Position numbers and translations under genes: made by a program | The notes under the pieces: generated by a model | What the model was told of the DNA's origin: nothing | Seen by the model: only the letters and a program-made list of their open reading frames with translations | Databases searched by the model: none | Assembly: GCA_947167075.1 (NCBI GenBank) | Contig: CAMVGR010000004.1 | Coordinates: 1 to 64,000 of the forward strand | Origin: an uncultured Bacteroidales bacterium | GTDB lineage: Bacteria > Bacteroidota > Bacteroidia > Bacteroidales > P3 | Direction: 5' to 3' | Length of the DNA stretch: 64,000 nt | Shown: piece after piece, positions 34,638 to 41,960 of the stretch | Layout: every line of letters starts with the position of its first letter | How positions within the stretch are numbered: position 1 is the stretch's first letter

Positions 34638-35794
34638 TTTTCGTGTCCGGTTGTTACGACCTTCTCCACAGTGGTCACGTGGAATTCTTCCGCCAGGCGG
34701 CACAGTATGGCGACCTGTACGTGGGTATAGGTTCCGACAAGACCTACCTGGGATACAAGCACCGCAAGACCATCTACTCCGAGCAGGAGCGCTTGTTTAT
34801 GGTCAAGAGCATCCGCTATGTCAAGGATGCCTATATCAATGCCGGCAGTGGGGTGATGGACTTTGTGCCCACGCTGGACATCGTCAAGCCCGACGTGTTT
34901 GTGGTCAATAGCGATGGTGGCAGTGAGGAGAAACGTCAATGCTGCCGGGAGCGGGGCATTGAGTACGTTGAACTGCAGCGTGACCCCCACGAAGGCCTCA
35001 CAGCCCGCAGCAGTACCGACCTCAAGAAGACCGAGAGCCAGATACCCACCCGCCTGGATTTGGCAGGCACGTGGATTGACCAGCCCTATGTGAGCCAGTA
35101 TGCCCCCGGTTGGGCCATCACCATCAGTCTGGAACCCACCTTCGAGGTACGTGAGCGTTGCGGCCTCTCTACCAGCACCCGCAATATGATCCGTAAGATT
35201 TGGCCGTACCAGCTCCCCAATATGGACCCTGAGACCCTGGCCAAGCTGGTGTTCTGCTTTGAGAATGACCCTGAACGGAGCGATGGTATTATCTCCGGTG
35301 CACAAGACAGCATTGGCATCTGCATCCCCGGCCTTTGCCGCCACTATTACAACAACCGCTTCTGGCCCGAGAAGATTGAGACCTGTTATGACGAGGACAT
35401 CCTCAGCTGGTTGGAGCACCATCTGGTGATGATACCTATGGAGCCCCGCCGTCCCGGATGCAGTGTGTTAGAGGGAAAAGATATTTCCGAGCCCAAGGTG
35501 AAAGCCTTGGCCAAGGCTGCAGATGATTGCTGGCAGGCCATTATGCAGAAAGACCTTACCGCCTTTTCCCGTGCTTATAAGGACAGTTTCAATGCCCAGA
35601 CCGCTATGTTCCCTGCAATGATTCAGGGGTGTGTTCAGAGCTATATTGATGCTTACAGGGATAAGGTATTAGCCTGGAAGATGCCCGGTGCCGGTGGCGG
35701 TGGCTATCTGGCCTGTGTGGTTGAGGATGCGGAAGCGTTCTGTAAAGAGAACGAAGATGCTATACCGCTGACCATCCGTAGGCCGGGTTTTTAA
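34598..35794 (+). CDS. Cytidylyltransferase-like domain fused to GHMP kinase-like domain
   Basis: 398 aa from the ATG at 34598. Residues 1-13 (MEKEANSQKPKAK) are encoded by the element B heptad array, so the ancestral start was probably at the KVFVSG codons. VSGCYDLLHSGHVEFF (about 15-30) is the HxGH nucleotidyltransferase motif. From about residue 150, TRLDLAGTWIDQP and the late KMPGAGGGGYLACV are GHMP-kinase motifs resembling those of L-fucokinase/GDP-fucose pyrophosphorylase (Fkp). Placed between fcl and the fucose permease, it probably phosphorylates or activates fucose or a related sugar. It is not a full-length Fkp. Confidence 0.8.
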   Translation: MEKEANSQKPKAKVFVSGCYDLLHSGHVEFFRQAAQYGDLYVGIGSDKTYLGYKHRKTIYSEQERLFMVKSIRYVKDAYINAGSGVMDFVPTLDIVKPDVFVVNSDGGSEEKRQCCRERGIEYVELQRDPHEGLTARSSTDLKKTESQIPTRLDLAGTWIDQPYVSQYAPGWAITISLEPTFEVRERCGLSTSTRNMIRKIWPYQLPNMDPETLAKLVFCFENDPERSDGIISGAQDSIGICIPGLCRHYYNNRFWPEKIETCYDEDILSWLEHHLVMIPMEPRRPGCSVLEGKDISEPKVKALAKAADDCWQAIMQKDLTAFSRAYKDSFNAQTAMFPAMIQGCVQSYIDAYRDKVLAWKMPGAGGGGYLACVVEDAEAFCKENEDAIPLTIRRPGF

Positions 35795-35798
35795 TACA

Positions 35799-36236
35799 TT
35801 GGCTGTTGGCTATTGGCCGTTGGCAGTTAAAAGTCAAAGTTGAAAAATGAGAGATTTTAGGAAATACGAGATATGGCAAAAGGCCGTTGATATAGCAGAC
35901 AAAGTTTATATTGTCTGCGACGGTTTACCAAAATATGAGTTTTATGCTCTTGGTGACCAGTTAAGGCGTGCTGCGATATCTATCTCGTCAAACATAGCAG
36001 AAGGAGCTTCGAGAACCTCTGCAATTGAGTTCGCCCATTTCCTGGAAATAGCCATTGGTTCTGCTTTTGAGGTAGAAACCCAACTTCAAATAGCCAGAAA
36101 ACGTAAGTATATCACAGATGAAGTGTTTAATGAGATAGTGAGCGAACTCCAGTCGGAGGAACGACAGATTAACACCTTTATCTCAAAATTAAAGTAATGG
36201 AAAAGGAAGCCAATGTCCAAAAGCCAAAAGCCAAAG
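35799..36236 (+). mobile_element. Element C: four-helix-bundle gene with inverted TTGGCNN/GCCAANN arrays
   Basis: The left boundary has four heptads TTGGCTG, TTGGCTA, TTGGCCG, TTGGCAG (35799-35826). The right boundary has four heptads GCCAATG, TCCAAAA, GCCAAAA, GCCAAAG (36209-36236), the inverted orientation. The left array starts 4 nt after the stop of the upstream gene. The right array is inside the first codons of the permease gene. It is the cleanest example of the left - gene - right arrangement with this unit. Confidence 0.75.
35847..36197 (+). CDS. Four-helix-bundle (S23 family) protein, copy 2
   Basis: 116 aa. Nine residues differ from copy 1 at 34248. Same helices and motifs (LRRAAISISSNIAEGASR, EFAHFLEIAIGSAFEVE). 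Its TAA stop shares one base with the ATG of the permease gene. The two copies lie in direct orientation 1.6 kb apart, so recombination between them could delete the intervening nucleotidyltransferase/kinase gene. Confidence 0.92.
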   Translation: MRDFRKYEIWQKAVDIADKVYIVCDGLPKYEFYALGDQLRRAAISISSNIAEGASRTSAIEFAHFLEIAIGSAFEVETQLQIARKRKYITDEVFNEIVSELQSEERQINTFISKLK

Positions 36237-37471
36237 TGAACAAAGTGGTCGAAAAACGCTATCTCGTACCATTTATCCTTGTCACCACTTTGTTCGCTTT
36301 ATGGGGCCTGGCCAACAATATGACGGATACGTTGCTGGCTGCATTCAAGAAGATTATGCAGATGAGCGACACGCAGACCAGCTTCATTCAGATGGCTTTC
36401 TATGGCGCTTACTTCTGTGTGGCCCTGCCTGCGGCACTGTTCATACGCAAGTACAGTTACAAGAAAGGTGTCATACTGGGATTGCTGCTCTATGCGGCAG
36501 GAGCCATACTTTTCCTTCCTGCAGCCAGTACCGCCAGCTATGCCTTCTATCTGATAGCCATCTATATTATGGCATCAGGATGCTCTGTGCTGGAGACCAC
36601 GGCCAATCCCTACATTATGAGTATGGGAAGCCCTGAGACCGCCACACGCAGGCTGAATATCGCTCAGAGTTTCAACCCCATTGGTTCCATTCTTGGAATC
36701 CTGGTGAGCAAGTATTTTATCCTGCAGGACATCTCGCTCTACTCTGTAAGTGGAACGTATGCCGGCCTTGGCGTTGTACTGCTGGCCATTATGGTGGTAA
36801 TGCTGTTTGTCCGTATGCCGGAAGGGAAACCAATAGCCAATAGCCAACAGCCAATAGCCGCGACGTTCAAGCGTTTAGCGAAGAACAAGCGTTATGCCTG
36901 GGGTGTGGTGGCTCAGTTCTTCTATGTGGGCGCGCAGATTGGCGTGTGGAGCTTCACCATCAGACTGGTAATGAAGGAACTGGGATATGTGGAGGCGCAA
37001 GCGGCTACTCTGTATCTGATTTCCATTATTGGATTCTGTGCTTCAAGGTTTGTATATACTTGGTTGATGAAATATGTGGCTCCCGTGCGGCTGTTGGCGG
37101 CAGGCAGTGTGCTGAGTGCTGTGTGTGCGTTGGTGGTAGTGATGGCTGGCGGATGGGTGGCCGTGATTGCGCTGGTGCTTATCAGTGCCTTTATGAGTCT
37201 GATGTTTCCTACCATTTATGGCATTGCGCTGGGGAGTCTAAACGAAAACAATAACGAAAAGGGTGATGTAAAGATTGGTGCCAGCGGTCTGATTATGGCT
37301 ATTCTGGGTGGTGCACTGATTACACCTGTTCAGGGGATGGTAAGTGATGTCTCGGGAAGTATTAATACATCGTATGTTGTCCCGCTGGGATGTTTCATTG
37401 TAGTTCTTTGCTACGCCTTGTTTGCTGTGAGAAATGAAAAGATTTTGTCAAACGCTGACTCTGGTAGATAA
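36197..37471 (+). CDS. fucP: L-fucose:H+ symporter-like MFS permease
   Basis: 424 aa with 12 predicted membrane segments. RYLVPFILVTTLFALWGLANNMTD at the start of TM1 and LETTANPYIMSMG in TM4-5 are typical of the FucP family. The first 13 residues (MEKEANVQKPKAK) come from the element C heptad array. In the central loop between TM6 and TM7, KPIANSQQPIAATF is encoded by four heptads of the CCAATAG type (36830-36859). Imports free L-fucose for the salvage enzymes next door. The last 38 nt overlap the mutarotase gene. Confidence 0.9.
   Translation: MEKEANVQKPKAKVNKVVEKRYLVPFILVTTLFALWGLANNMTDTLLAAFKKIMQMSDTQTSFIQMAFYGAYFCVALPAALFIRKYSYKKGVILGLLLYAAGAILFLPAASTASYAFYLIAIYIMASGCSVLETTANPYIMSMGSPETATRRLNIAQSFNPIGSILGILVSKYFILQDISLYSVSGTYAGLGVVLLAIMVVMLFVRMPEGKPIANSQQPIAATFKRLAKNKRYAWGVVAQFFYVGAQIGVWSFTIRLVMKELGYVEAQAATLYLISIIGFCASRFVYTWLMKYVAPVRLLAAGSVLSAVCALVVVMAGGWVAVIALVLISAFMSLMFPTIYGIALGSLNENNNEKGDVKIGASGLIMAILGGALITPVQGMVSDVSGSINTSYVVPLGCFIVVLCYALFAVRNEKILSNADSGR
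36830..36859 (+). repeat. Heptad array inside the fucP coding sequence
   Basis: Units CCAATAG, CCAATAG, CCAACAG, CCAATAG followed by CC, read in frame as part of KPIANSQQPIAA in a cytoplasmic loop. The same unit family flanks elements B and C but here the array lies within an intact reading frame. Confidence 0.75.
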
Positions 37472-37757
37472 TCCGGAGTTGATAACTCAGTATGTGGAGG
37501 CCCATCGGCACGTGTGGCCGGAGGTGATTGATGGGCAGCGGGAAGTAGGAATTTTATCTATGGAGATATGGCGTTCCGGCCGCTCGCTGTTCATGATTAT
37601 GGATACTGTGGATGAGTTTGACTTTGAGCGTGATATGACGCGTTTGGCGGGACTGCCACGTCAAGCTGAATGGGAATCGTATGTATCGCGATTCCAAGGT
37701 TGTGCGGCTGGAGCATCTTCTGCGGAGAAGTGGCAATTAATGGATAGAATATTTTAA
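37434..37757 (+). CDS. L-rhamnose/L-fucose mutarotase family protein
   Basis: 107 aa. The RhaM-type fold is indicated by VEAHRHVWPEVIDGQREVGI (active-site His and Trp), MEIWRSGRSLFMIMDT and the late EKWQLMDRIF. In Bacteroidota fucose loci this family acts on L-fucose anomers; here it overlaps the fucose permease gene by 38 nt, which supports that role. Confidence 0.85.
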   Translation: MKRFCQTLTLVDNPELITQYVEAHRHVWPEVIDGQREVGILSMEIWRSGRSLFMIMDTVDEFDFERDMTRLAGLPRQAEWESYVSRFQGCAAGASSAEKWQLMDRIF

Positions 37758-37767
37758 GCAACATAAT

Positions 37768-38760
37768 ATGAAAGTTTTAATTACAGGTGTTCACGGATTT
37801 GTGGGCTCTAATCTTGTAACATATTTGGCACCCCCAAACGAGATTTACGGTCTTGACATTATTGCCCCTGAAAAGGAAGGTGTTGTCAAGACCTACTCAT
37901 GGGATGATTTGGATGCTGGTAAGGTACCGGAAGTGGATGCCATCATTCATCTGGCAGGCAAAGCACACGATACCAAGAACCAGAGTGCGGCAGATGTGTA
38001 TTTCAAGGTGAACACAGGACTGACACAGAAGATATTCGACTGGTATCTGGCGCATCCGACGGCAAAGAAGTTCATACAGTTCTCTACGGTGAAGAGTGCG
38101 GCAGACAGGGTGGAAGGAGATTTCCTGACAGAGGAATGCATCCCTACGCCTGTAGGTCCTTACGGAGAATCGAAGATTGCGGCAGAGAACTATATCATAG
38201 AGAAGTTTGCACCGGAGGCACTGAGGCGTCCGTTCCATAACTTTACGGATGAGGATGCGGTGGTGGATGGAAAGAAGGTGTATATCATGCGTCCGTGTAT
38301 GATTCACGGTCCTGGCAACAAGGGAAATCTGAATTTGCTGTATGGGGTGGTGAGCAAAGGAATTCCCTGGCCGCTTGGGGCCTTCGAGAACAGGCGTTCG
38401 TTCACGAGCATCGGTAACCTGCAGGAGGTGATCAAGGGCCTCCTGACCAAGGATGCCCCCAGCGGCATCTATCACATGGGTGATGATGAAGCACTATCCA
38501 CCAACGAACTGATAGAGGTGATATGCAGTGCCCTGGGCAAGAAGGCTCATATCTGGAACATCCCCCGCGGCCTGATGAACGGCTTTGCAAAGATTGGTGA
38601 CGTGCTCCGCCTGCCGCTGAACTCCCAGCGCATGCAGAAACTCACCGAAAACTATGTGGTGTCCAACGCCAAGATCAAGGCGGCTTTGGGGATGACGGAG
38701 ATGCCGGTGCGGGCTAAGGATGGGCTGAGGGAGACTATTAAGAGTTTTGCTGGGAAATAG
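37768..38760 (+). CDS. NAD-dependent sugar epimerase/dehydratase (late capsule-locus SDR)
   Basis: 330 aa. NAD motif ITGVHGFVGSNL (5-16), IIHLAGKAHD, FSTVKSAAD and the catalytic YGESK (Tyr-x3-Lys, about 131-135). In many Bacteroides polysaccharide loci an SDR of this type is directly followed by the WecA-type transferase, making the first undecaprenyl-linked sugar. Here the transferase lies 8.6 kb away, separated by the Qat and Septu-like genes. Probable role is 4-epimerisation or 4-reduction of a UDP-amino-sugar. Confidence 0.88.
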   Translation: MKVLITGVHGFVGSNLVTYLAPPNEIYGLDIIAPEKEGVVKTYSWDDLDAGKVPEVDAIIHLAGKAHDTKNQSAADVYFKVNTGLTQKIFDWYLAHPTAKKFIQFSTVKSAADRVEGDFLTEECIPTPVGPYGESKIAAENYIIEKFAPEALRRPFHNFTDEDAVVDGKKVYIMRPCMIHGPGNKGNLNLLYGVVSKGIPWPLGAFENRRSFTSIGNLQEVIKGLLTKDAPSGIYHMGDDEALSTNELIEVICSALGKKAHIWNIPRGLMNGFAKIGDVLRLPLNSQRMQKLTENYVVSNAKIKAALGMTEMPVRAKDGLRETIKSFAGK

Positions 38761-38761
38761 T

Positions 38762-38796
38762 TTACTGCTTAGGGCTTACTGCTTAGGGTTTTGGGT
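38762..38796. repeat. Heptad array after the SDR gene
   Basis: Units TTACTGC, TTAGGGC, TTACTGC, TTAGGGT, TTTGGGT in 7-bp phase, beginning 2 nt after the stop codon. No inverted partner was found nearby. Same placement rule as the gene-bearing elements. Confidence 0.65.
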
Positions 38797-38797
38797 T

Positions 38798-38875
38798 ATG
38801 ACTGATACGACAATGATTGATAGGCTTAAGCAGTTTGTCGAGAGCGAAATGCGCTCTCGCTCAATGGAGGAATAA
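38798..38875 (+). pseudogene. Truncated copy of a small-protein family (25 codons)
   Basis: MIDRLKQFVESEMRSRSMEE resembles the N-terminal part of the small ORFs at 39492 and 49952 (pattern L-R/K/Q-x-Y/F-M/V/I-E-x-E-x-x-S). Stops at 38873-38875 where the longer relative continues. A hairpin (GAGAGCG / CGCTCTC) lies within it. Function unknown. Confidence 0.4.
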
Positions 38876-38876
38876 T

Positions 38877-38897
38877 GGTTCACGGTTCATGGTTAAA
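38877..38897. repeat. Heptad run GGTTCAC GGTTCAT GGTTAAA
   Basis: Three 7-bp units directly after the stop of the truncated small ORF and just before the interrupted gene at 38909. Different unit from the array at 38762. Confidence 0.5.
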
Positions 38898-38908
38898 GTT
38901 TAACGATT

Positions 38909-39499
38909 ATGACTATAGTAGAGTTATCAGTAAATATTGCAATTTCTGTTGCTGCTGGTGCTGCTAGCTGATATGGAATCTTCAAATCTCTTGGAAAGAA
39001 ATTGGTTGAGAATTGGTTTGCGAAAGACTTTAAACGTTATGAGCATAAGTTGGATGTGCTAAAGGCAAAAGACGAGATAAGGTTTAATATTCTTCATAAA
39101 GAGAGGATAGACATCATAAAAAATCTGTATAAACAGGTGTTTGAACTGAATGAATTGAGCATATATCTAATCATGCCCGATGAAATGCAGAAACAATTCA
39201 ATTTGAATAAGGAGGAGTTGTTTAAGCAGAGTTATATGCTTAGTCACAAACTACAAATGTATTTACTCGAAAACACAATCTATATTCCTCAAATCCTTGA
39301 AGATAGAATAGCAGGCCTTTGCTATACATACGATTCTGCAGCCAAAAGCTTAATGAAAGATGGCTCTGAGGAACATAAGAAAGCGATAGAAGCGTTCAAC
39401 CAACAGAAAATTAGACCTCTGTTGAATGACTTAAGGGATGAATTCCGCAGGTTACTTGGCGTAGAATTCTATGATAAAATGATTAAAGAGAATGTATGA
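38909..39499 (+). pseudogene. Membrane-anchored hypothetical protein with in-frame TGA
   Basis: The frame opens at the ATG at 38909 as MTIVELSVNIAISVAAGAAS, a membrane-anchor-like start, meets TGA at codon 21 (38969-38971), and continues in the same frame as YGIFKSLGKKLVENWFAKDF and ~165 more residues of a charged helical protein. Without the TGA it would be a normal 196-residue protein with one N-terminal membrane segment. Alternatively translation starts at a TTG at 39002. It is probably a gene damaged by one nonsense change. Family not recognised. Confidence 0.55.
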
Positions 39500-39665
39500 C
39501 ACAGAACTACCTGGAAGACTGCAATCATATATTGAGTGTGAAGGAAAGTCATGCTCCTTCGATCCTGAATTGATAACACCAGAGTATGTGTATGGGATGT
39601 GGGGAGGAGCAGTGGCTATCGAAGATATTGCCACTACGATGGAAGATGTAAGAAGGGGGATATGA
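39492..39665 (+). CDS. Small protein, member of an unnamed 57-aa family
   Basis: 57 aa, overlapping the preceding stop by 8 nt. MYDTELPGRLQSYIECEGKS starts it and ELITPEYVYGMWGGAVAIED follows. The TPEYVYGMWGG segment is also found, with a nonsense codon, at 49952-50074, and its N-terminal half is echoed at 38798. Three related fragments near the ends of operon segments suggest a small mobile or addiction-type gene family. No known name. Confidence 0.5.
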   Translation: MYDTELPGRLQSYIECEGKSCSFDPELITPEYVYGMWGGAVAIEDIATTMEDVRRGI

Positions 39666-39754
39666 AGTCTGATGTATGAAGTGGGAGGTCTGAAGGATGA
39701 ACGAAGGCTGAAGTATGAAGGCTGAAGTTTGATTAAGGGCTGATGGCTGATGTA
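39664..39754. repeat. Long degenerate heptad array (~13 units)
   Basis: In constant 7-bp phase: GAAGTCT, GATGTAT, GAAGTGG, GAGGTCT, GAAGGAT, GAACGAA, GGCTGAA, GTATGAA, GGCTGAA, GTTTGAT, TAAGGGC, TGATGGC, TGATGTA. It starts at the stop codon of the 57-aa ORF. It is the longest heptad run in the window. Confidence 0.65.
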
Positions 39755-39789
39755 AGAGGGATGGATTAAGTTAATGAGGAATTATTAAT

Positions 39790-40038
39790 ATGGGAGAGCA
39801 ATACTTCAAAGGCGTGTTGGCCGGTTATCTTGGGGCGAACTTTATGTGTGGCCCTATAACCGAATGGCAGATAGATATCATCAAAGAAAACATTTCGCAT
39901 TATTGTGAAGCGATGATAGACCATTCCCTGCTCTCATATCAAGAGAAAGAAGACCAAAAGCGCCAAATGAAACAAAGCCTGGAAATGTATATCCAAGGCG
40001 TGAAGGATGAGATGAGAGGGATGGGGAGGATGAGATAG
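39790..40038 (+). CDS. Small hypothetical protein upstream of qatA
   Basis: 82 aa. VLAGYLGANFMCGPITEWQIDIIKENI is followed by an acidic/basic helical half. No membrane segment is certain, and no family is recognised. It precedes qatA by 99 nt in the same direction; whether it belongs to the Qat operon is unclear. Confidence 0.5.
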   Translation: MGEQYFKGVLAGYLGANFMCGPITEWQIDIIKENISHYCEAMIDHSLLSYQEKEDQKRQMKQSLEMYIQGVKDEMRGMGRMR

Positions 40039-40137
40039 TGTTAAGGGCTCAGAAAGCATTTGGCGTTTTTGAGGGAACACTTTGGATGGTTGTTTGATAA
40101 GAGTTTTGAGATATAAAGATAATCTAAAACAATCAGT

Positions 40138-41958
40138 ATGTGGTCAGATAATATTGCAGAGAGAGACTACTTGGGTTTTGACGTTCATGCGAACCTGATT
40201 AAAGGGCTTATAGATGAACCAGGAATGCTTCCTATTACCATCGGTGTGTTTGGCGACTGGGGTAGTGGTAAGTCTAGTATCATGGAGTCGCTGAAAAGGA
40301 CCTATGATGATGAAAACGACAAGACCACCGTATGCCTTCAGTTCAACGGATGGGTGTTGGAAGGGTACGATGATGCCAAGGCGGCGCTTATTGAATCTAT
40401 CCTGAAAAGTTTTGAGGAAAACAAGTCGCTTCCAAGAAAAGCAAAGAACAAGATAAAGAAACTCGCCAAATCTGTAAACTGGATGAGGGCGATTGGTTTT
40501 GGCGTAAAGAACGTTGCAGCTCCTATCGTTGCTGCTTCCTTGACAGGTGGATTGAGTCTTGGACCACAGATATTTGAATGGATTAAGTCGCTTTCTTCAG
40601 ACCCTCAGCAGATAACGGATGCTATAAAAGATCTTGACTACGATAAGTTCAAGAAAAAATATCTGAAGGAAGCTGACGGAGTGAAAATTGAAGAGCAGTA
40701 CCAGATGGTGCGCAAATTCAGGGATGACTTTAAGAAAATGCTTGATGAAGCAAATATCAAGAAACTCATTGTTTTGATTGATGATTTGGACCGCTGTTTG
40801 CCTGATAGAATTATTGACAATCTTGAAGCAATCAAGTTGTTCCTGAATGTTGACAATACCGCATTTGTTATTGGTGCTGACCAGCGCATTGTAAGAGATG
40901 CTATCCGACACCGATATAAAGAGTTGATTGATAGAGATGAGGCGGAAGAGAATAAACGCGTTGTAGTTGACTATCTGGAAAAACTCATTCAAATTCCGTA
41001 TAACCTGCCTAAACTATCAGAGCCAGAAGTGGAAACGTACATTACGCTTCTTTTCTGTGAAGACGAATTTGGGAAGGACGGAATGGGCGATGTAATAAAT
41101 GCATTCAAAGAGTACAGGAAATCTGATCGCTATAGTGTGTTTGGGATTGAGCAAGTAAAGTCCATTGTAACAGACAATGCGGTTAGAAAGAGGCTGGAAG
41201 ATAAAGTGACTCTAATCTCCAAACTATCACCATTGATTGCAGGAAACCTTGACGGTAATCCGAGACAGATAAAACGTTTTCTGAATACGTTTGTACTTCG
41301 CAAGAAACTGGCAGATGTCGCAAAACTAACGGACTTCCGTGTAGATATACTCGCCAAACTGATGATTTTGGAATATGCAGAACAGAGTATGTTTACGGAC
41401 TTGTACAAATGGCAGTCCCAGAATAAGGGATATGCAATACCTTTGAAGGAGCTGGAAAGAAAGAATGAAGACGGGGAGCACGAGATTAGTGATAAGTATA
41501 AGGCATGGAAGAATCCGAAAATCATAACATGGCTCGATTCCAATCCGAAACTGGCAGATGTTGATTTACGCGACTATTTCTGGATATCTCGTGATAGACT
41601 GGAATCAATGTCGGATGCCATGACACCACCAATTGTTACATCAATTATTACGTCTCTGATGGTGAAGGGACAGGCGGAAGCTCTTATTCACCAAAAGATT
41701 AATAGAGATGTCTTGGGCTTGCAGGATAATTTGCAACACGAATTGTATGCGCAACTTGCAAAGCGGGCAGCAGCCAATAGTACAGAAAGAAAGCAGATAT
41801 TCAATCTGTTTGAGTATATGATTGATGATGGTTGTCCGTGCAGCAATGAATTCCATACGCTGTGTTCGACTGTGAGCTACAAGAGAGTCCCGGCACTTAA
41901 GGAAATTGTGACGAGAATAGCTGATAGTCACGATGAGTTAAAAGATTTGAAAGATTAG
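40138..41958 (+). CDS. qatA: QatA: KAP-family P-loop NTPase of the Qat defence system
   Basis: 606 aa. Walker A GDWGSGKSS (39-47) and the KAP Walker B LIVLIDDLDRCLPDRI (about 215-230), the latter followed by the LEAIKLFLNVDNTAFVIGADQ sensor region. A hydrophobic segment lies near 125-145, as in KAP NTPases, which insert between Walker A and B. LDGNPRQIKRFLN (about 375-387) is another KAP hallmark. It is first in an operon whose next three genes match QatB, QatC (QueC-like) and QatD (TatD-like), the four-gene anti-phage system qatABCD. Confidence 0.92.
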   Translation: MWSDNIAERDYLGFDVHANLIKGLIDEPGMLPITIGVFGDWGSGKSSIMESLKRTYDDENDKTTVCLQFNGWVLEGYDDAKAALIESILKSFEENKSLPRKAKNKIKKLAKSVNWMRAIGFGVKNVAAPIVAASLTGGLSLGPQIFEWIKSLSSDPQQITDAIKDLDYDKFKKKYLKEADGVKIEEQYQMVRKFRDDFKKMLDEANIKKLIVLIDDLDRCLPDRIIDNLEAIKLFLNVDNTAFVIGADQRIVRDAIRHRYKELIDRDEAEENKRVVVDYLEKLIQIPYNLPKLSEPEVETYITLLFCEDEFGKDGMGDVINAFKEYRKSDRYSVFGIEQVKSIVTDNAVRKRLEDKVTLISKLSPLIAGNLDGNPRQIKRFLNTFVLRKKLADVAKLTDFRVDILAKLMILEYAEQSMFTDLYKWQSQNKGYAIPLKELERKNEDGEHEISDKYKAWKNPKIITWLDSNPKLADVDLRDYFWISRDRLESMSDAMTPPIVTSIITSLMVKGQAEALIHQKINRDVLGLQDNLQHELYAQLAKRAAANSTERKQIFNLFEYMIDDGCPCSNEFHTLCSTVSYKRVPALKEIVTRIADSHDELKDLKD

Positions 41959-41960
41959 AT

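Noticed and set aside
34598-35794. Full-length bifunctional L-fucokinase/GDP-fucose pyrophosphorylase (Fkp)
   Set aside because: At 398 aa it is far shorter than Fkp, and its N-terminal domain carries an HxGH cytidylyltransferase motif rather than the Fkp pyrophosphorylase domain.
4702-36197. Diversity-generating retroelement, suggested by Avd-like four-helix bundles
   Set aside because: No reverse transcriptase, template repeat or variable-repeat target gene is visible anywhere in the window; S23-family membership alone does not imply a DGR.
4876-38971. Stop-codon reassignment (TAG and TGA read as sense)
   Set aside because: All long genes end normally at TAG, TGA or TAA, and only isolated accessory genes contain in-frame stops, so simple decay is more likely.
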